Assembly (NCBI GenBank): GCA_017525235.1
Contig: JAFXTC010000049.1
Coordinates: forward strand, 1-49,578
Length of the DNA stretch: 49,578 nt
DNA from: Bacteroidaceae bacterium
Lineage (GTDB): Bacteria > Bacteroidota > Bacteroidia > Bacteroidales > Bacteroidaceae
Direction: 5' to 3'
Below the pieces are notes generated by a model. It did not search any database. It saw only the letters and a program-made list of their open reading frames with translations, and had not been told where the DNA came from. The position numbers and the translations under genes are program-made. This document shows, piece by piece, positions 46,383 through 49,578 of this stretch; position 1 is the stretch's first letter; every line of letters begins with the position of its first letter.

Positions 46383-46850
46383 ATGACAGAATGGTTTGAA
46401 TGTAAAGTTAAATACGATAAGACCACGGAAGATGGTCTCATCAAGACAACAACAGAAACATATTTGGTAGATGCCATCAGTTTTACTGAGGCAGAAAAGC
46501 GCTTTATCGAGGAGATTGAGCCTTTTATGTCTGGTGAATTTGTTGTTACTGACATCAAGAGAGCTCGTCTGGCCGAGGTGCTGGAAAGCGAGGATCTGAC
46601 AGACGATAAATGGTTCAAGGCCCGTGTGGCATATATCACGCTTGATGAGAAGAAAGGTACAGAGAAACGCGCTGTTCAATCAACATTGATTCAGGCAAAG
46701 GATTTCCGTGTTGCTCTGAAGAACCTCGATAAAGGTATGCAGGGAACACTCGGTGATTGGGAAATAGTTTCAATAACCGAAACAAAGATAATGGACATAT
46801 TCAAAACAACAGCAGATGAAGACCCCGTCGCAGATAATCAAGGAGATTAA
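46383..46850 (+). CDS. DUF4494 family protein
   Basis: This 155-residue cytosolic protein begins MTEWFECKVKYDKT, matching DUF4494, a Bacteroidetes family of unknown function. Two similar beta-rich units appear (WFECKVKYDK..., WFKARVAYITLDEKKGTEKR), suggesting internal duplication. Its last 35 bp overlap the start of the yggS gene in another frame. Confidence 0.88.
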   Translation: MTEWFECKVKYDKTTEDGLIKTTTETYLVDAISFTEAEKRFIEEIEPFMSGEFVVTDIKRARLAEVLESEDLTDDKWFKARVAYITLDEKKGTEKRAVQSTLIQAKDFRVALKNLDKGMQGTLGDWEIVSITETKIMDIFKTTADEDPVADNQGD

Positions 46851-47487
46851 GCAAACACTCCCAGCTGACGTCAAGCTGGTAGCGGTAAGCAAGTTTCATC
46901 CTGTAAGCATGATAGAAGATGCTTATGCAGGCGGACAAAGGTTGTTTGCCGAGAATCATGTGCAAGAACTACAGCAAAAACATGAAGTGCTGCCCAACGA
47001 TATTGAGTGGCACTTCATTGGCCATCTTCAAACAAATAAGGTTAAGTATATTGCTCCCTATGTACATCTTATTCATGCTGTTGATACGCACAAGTTGTTG
47101 GTTGAGATAAACAAACAGGCTCAAAAGAATAATCGCGTTATAGACTGTTTGCTCGAACTGCACGTAGCCCAGGAAGAGACCAAGTTTGGATTTTCTGCCG
47201 ATGAAATGTACGATTATGTAAGGCAAGGCGAATGGCGCCAGTTGGAAAACGTACGTATATGCGGCTTGATGTGTATGGCCAGTAATGTGGAGGATGAGTC
47301 TCAGATTGCCAACGAATTCCAACAGGCAGAAAATCTTTTTAAAAGACTCAAGCAGGATTTCTTTGCCCAAGAGGACTCCTTCTCAATACGTTCATGGGGT
47401 ATGAGCGACGACTATCCAATAGCTATTAAATATGGTAGTAATATGATTCGTGTGGGCAGTAGAATCTTTGGTCCTCGCGTATATTAA
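46816..47487 (+). CDS. YggS family PLP homeostasis protein
   Basis: At 223 residues this is the YggS/PROSC family, which binds pyridoxal 5'-phosphate and helps regulate vitamin B6 and amino-acid balance. The PLP lysine is K26 in LVAVSKFHP. The HFIGHLQTNK, GFSADEM and SWGMSDDYPIAIKYGSNMIRVGS segments are conserved. The gene starts 35 bp before the end of the DUF4494 gene, an unusually long overlap that suggests translational coupling. Confidence 0.95.
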   Translation: MKTPSQIIKEIKQTLPADVKLVAVSKFHPVSMIEDAYAGGQRLFAENHVQELQQKHEVLPNDIEWHFIGHLQTNKVKYIAPYVHLIHAVDTHKLLVEINKQAQKNNRVIDCLLELHVAQEETKFGFSADEMYDYVRQGEWRQLENVRICGLMCMASNVEDESQIANEFQQAENLFKRLKQDFFAQEDSFSIRSWGMSDDYPIAIKYGSNMIRVGSRIFGPRVY

Positions 47488-47530
47488 TTTCACATTTTCT
47501 TTAATTTTGTGCAAAAATTACGGTCTTTTC

Positions 47531-47561
47531 TTGCAAAAACGGTAAAATTACCCTACCTTTG
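47531..47561 (+). promoter_or_regulatory. promoter of the acyl-CoA ligase gene
   Basis: A weak -33 (TTG, 47531-47533), 20 bp and TACCTTTG (47554-47561) lie 26 bp before the ATG at 47588. Three TTTGTGCA sequences (47506, 47558, 47579) occur around it. Confidence 0.55.
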
Positions 47562-47587
47562 TGCACACATTTAAAGAATTTGTGCAA

Positions 47588-49264
47588 ATGGAGCAGATAG
47601 TAGTACCCTCATATAATCAGATCATTCAAGAATCAATCCAAAAGTATTGGGAACGTGATTCGATGTCTGATTATGGGTTATTTACATTTAAATATAAAGA
47701 TGTAGCAGAGATTATAGAGAAATTTCATATTCTCTATTCGGAGCTTGGTATTCAGAAAGGAGATAAAATTGCAATATGTGGCCGAAACCTGAGTCGTTGG
47801 GGAGCCGCATTTTTCAGTATAATTACATACGGAGCTGTTGCAGTTCCAGTCTTACACGAGTTCCACCCTTCTCAGATACATGATATTGTAAATCATAGTG
47901 AAGCCAAGTTACTTCTTGTTGGTGATAAGGTTTGGCCGGGACTCACAGCCAGTGAGATGCCCAACCTGGAAGGTATCATATCTTTGGCAGACTATAGCAT
48001 ATTAAATAGTAATACAGATAAGTTTGCGCAGGCTTACGAAGCTGTCAGCAAGATATATGCACAGAAATACCCTAACGGTATTCAGCCTTCCGACCTTAAT
48101 TATCATCGTGATGAGGCTGAAGAGTTGGCTATCATCAATTACACCAGCGGTACAACAAGCAACAGTAAGGGTGTAATGCTGCCCTATCGCGCCCTATGGA
48201 GCAATTACGATTTTGCAGTACATGTGCTGGGTCATATCATCAAGCCTGGTGACAATGTCCTTTCCATGCTTCCTATGGCACACATGTATGGTATGGCATT
48301 CGAGTTCACATTTGAGTTCATCTCATGTGTACATGTTCACTTCCTAACTAAAATGGCCTCTCCTACCGTGCTTTTGCAAGCATTAGCAGAAGTAAAGCCC
48401 ATCATTTTGGTTGTTGTGCCTCTTATCATCGAAAAGGTTGTACGCAAAGCTGTCTTGCCAAAGATTCAAACGCCCAAGATGCGTATCCTTATGGAGATAC
48501 CCGTCATCAACTGGATAATAAAGCGCAAAATACGCGATGGTCTGACCAAAGCATTGGGTGGTGATTTCTATGAGGTGATTATCGGTGGAGCTGCTTTAAA
48601 CCAGGAGATAGAAAGCCTCCTGCACGACATTGGTTTCCGTTATACCGTAGGTTATGGTGCAACAGAATGTGCCCCCATTATAACCTACGAGGACTACAAG
48701 AAGATGGCTCCTGGCAGTTGTGGCAAGAATGTAATACACCAGGAACTGAAGATTCTCAGTCCTGACCCAGAACATATTCCTGGCGAGATTCTTACACGTG
48801 GCCTGAACGTTATGTTGGGCTATTATAAAAACGAGGAGGCAACAGAAGCAACCCTCGACAAGGATGGATGGTATCATACCGGCGACCTTGGTATAATGGA
48901 CAAGAAAGGAAATGTGTTCATCAAGGGTCGCAGCAAAAACATGTTGCTTGGTGCAAATGGTCAGAATATCTACCCCGAGGAAATTGAGGATAAGCTTAGC
49001 AACATGAAGATGGTTGCCGAGTGTGTAGTCATTCAGAAAGGCGATAAGCTTGTTGGTTTGGTTTATCCCGACATGGATCAGGTTCAGGCTCAGCATCTAA
49101 CAGAAGAGGCATTAGCAGATCTTATGGAGCAGAATCGCAAAGATGTGAATCCACTCCTACCCTCTTATGCCCAGCTTTCTGGCATCAAGATCATGAAGCA
49201 AGAGTTTGAGAAAACACCCAAGAAGAGTATTAAGCGTTTCCTTTACGCCAACGAAGAGGTGTAA
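47588..49264 (+). CDS. long-chain acyl-CoA ligase (AMP-binding enzyme)
   Basis: This 558-residue adenylate-forming enzyme activates a fatty acid with ATP and CoA. The start at 47588 (MEQIVVPSYNQI) follows the promoter; an in-frame upstream ATG would fall within it. The P-loop is YTSGTTSNSKG (about 185), with YGATECAP, WYHTGDLG and the C-terminal KGRSKNMLLGANGQNIYPEE holding the lid domain. The lysine that binds AMP is in the FEKTPKKSIKRF end. It could instead load another carboxylic acid. The gene is monocistronic at its 3' end. Confidence 0.9.
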   Translation: MEQIVVPSYNQIIQESIQKYWERDSMSDYGLFTFKYKDVAEIIEKFHILYSELGIQKGDKIAICGRNLSRWGAAFFSIITYGAVAVPVLHEFHPSQIHDIVNHSEAKLLLVGDKVWPGLTASEMPNLEGIISLADYSILNSNTDKFAQAYEAVSKIYAQKYPNGIQPSDLNYHRDEAEELAIINYTSGTTSNSKGVMLPYRALWSNYDFAVHVLGHIIKPGDNVLSMLPMAHMYGMAFEFTFEFISCVHVHFLTKMASPTVLLQALAEVKPIILVVVPLIIEKVVRKAVLPKIQTPKMRILMEIPVINWIIKRKIRDGLTKALGGDFYEVIIGGAALNQEIESLLHDIGFRYTVGYGATECAPIITYEDYKKMAPGSCGKNVIHQELKILSPDPEHIPGEILTRGLNVMLGYYKNEEATEATLDKDGWYHTGDLGIMDKKGNVFIKGRSKNMLLGANGQNIYPEEIEDKLSNMKMVAECVVIQKGDKLVGLVYPDMDQVQAQHLTEEALADLMEQNRKDVNPLLPSYAQLSGIKIMKQEFEKTPKKSIKRFLYANEEV

Positions 49265-49317
49265 TCCACACGTTATCCCGTTTATTTATATAAGAAGCGG
49301 CGTATGCTCTTCTTGGG
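49217..49317. repeat. inverted repeat between the ligase end and a ligase remnant
   Basis: CCCAAGAAGAG (49217-49227) and CTCTTCTTGGG (49307-49317) are perfect inverted copies, because two related coding ends face each other. The arms could form a stem in the ligase transcript. Confidence 0.7.
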
Positions 49318-49455
49318 CGTCTTCTCGAATTCTTCGTATCGCAGTTCTATGGCCGACAGTTGACAGTAGCGTGGAAGATGTTCATTCACCTCATTGCAGA
49401 TGGCTTTCAAGTCGAGCTGCTCACGTTTTTTACCATATATCCCTAAAATCCGCAA
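49282..49455 (-). pseudogene. truncated C-terminus of a second acyl-CoA ligase
   Basis: On the minus strand a 57-codon frame ends in FEKTPKKSIRRFLYK, nearly identical to the FEKTPKKSIKRFLY end of the adjacent ligase, and earlier includes NEHLPRYCQLSAIEL against NPLLPSYAQLSGIKI. An in-frame TAG lies at 49456-49458 and no ligase-like sequence is seen beyond it to the window edge. It looks like a gene remnant left by a rearrangement. The region 49459-49578 holds nothing I recognise. Confidence 0.6.
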
Positions 49456-49578
49456 CTATCATCCAATACACGATTAAGGGTAGATTTATGAGTCGTTAGT
49501 AGCAGCTTTCAGTAAAAAGCAACAGCACAACATCAATATGTAGCCACCATCCCCTTACCCCACGATGCGACTTGAGGT

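Noticed and set aside
49206-49499. Plus-strand 97-codon frame at the right edge
   Set aside because: It overlaps the ligase end in another frame and the minus-strand ligase remnant; no family resemblance.
1-49578. tRNA, rRNA, insertion sequences and prophage genes
   Set aside because: Intergenic spaces were read on both strands; no cloverleaf, transposase, integrase or phage structural gene was recognised.

Overview
The window looks like a chromosomal segment of a Bacteroidales bacterium, most likely Prevotella or a close relative. Three things point there. Start codons are preceded by Bacteroidetes-type promoters (TTTG, about 19-20 bp, TAnnTTTG) with no Shine-Dalgarno signal. The tryptophan genes run trpB-E-G-D-C. 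Several families are typical of the group: DUF4494, DUF4923, PPi-dependent phosphofructokinase, exported proteins with short C-terminal tails, and a 59-residue MKKxYIxP peptide. The genus is an inference from gene content and style, not from a marker gene.

Layout. (1) 1-5000, minus: most of a trp operon, cut by the left edge after trpC. (2) 5.1-9.9 kb: an exported protein of unknown function, an NhaD-type antiporter abutting a DbpA-like DEAD-box helicase, a 22-bp-period palindrome array, and an AAA+ ATPase with DUF4143. (3) 10.1-15.5 kb: a 922-residue secreted multidomain protein followed by a 59-residue peptide gene, a secreted endonuclease/exonuclease/phosphatase protein, and an unknown helical protein. 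(4) 15.5-23.4 kb, minus: a hexuronate pathway (transporter, mannonate dehydratase, SDR reductase, glucuronate isomerase) followed by the TldD/TldE protease pair. (5) 23.5-30.6 kb, minus: clpC, htpG, nadE and a C_GCAxxG_C_C protein. (6) 30.9-40.1 kb: dnaB (plus), then yebC, pheT, a DUF4923 lipoprotein, an RluA-type pseudouridine synthase, a GH25 muramidase and pfp (all minus). (7) 40.3-49.3 kb, plus: a tightly packed run with a small unknown protein, an acyltransferase, a split-domain amidase, another small unknown protein, a YgiQ-type radical SAM protein, DUF4494, YggS and an acyl-CoA ligase. The window ends in a minus-strand remnant of a second ligase.

Most genes are housekeeping or catabolic and show no sign of recent transfer. 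The unexplained structure lies between genes: arrays of 7-8-bp units built on TAACC/GGTTA, a heptamer (GAHAATT) array that supplies the start codon and first residues of pmbA, the 22-bp palindrome array, and palindromes placed on promoters. I see no rRNA, tRNA, CRISPR array, complete insertion sequence or prophage. The best candidates for something undescribed are the possible phase-variable start of pmbA/tldE, the 22-bp palindrome array, and the secreted-protein/short-peptide gene pair. All are hypotheses from sequence reading alone.
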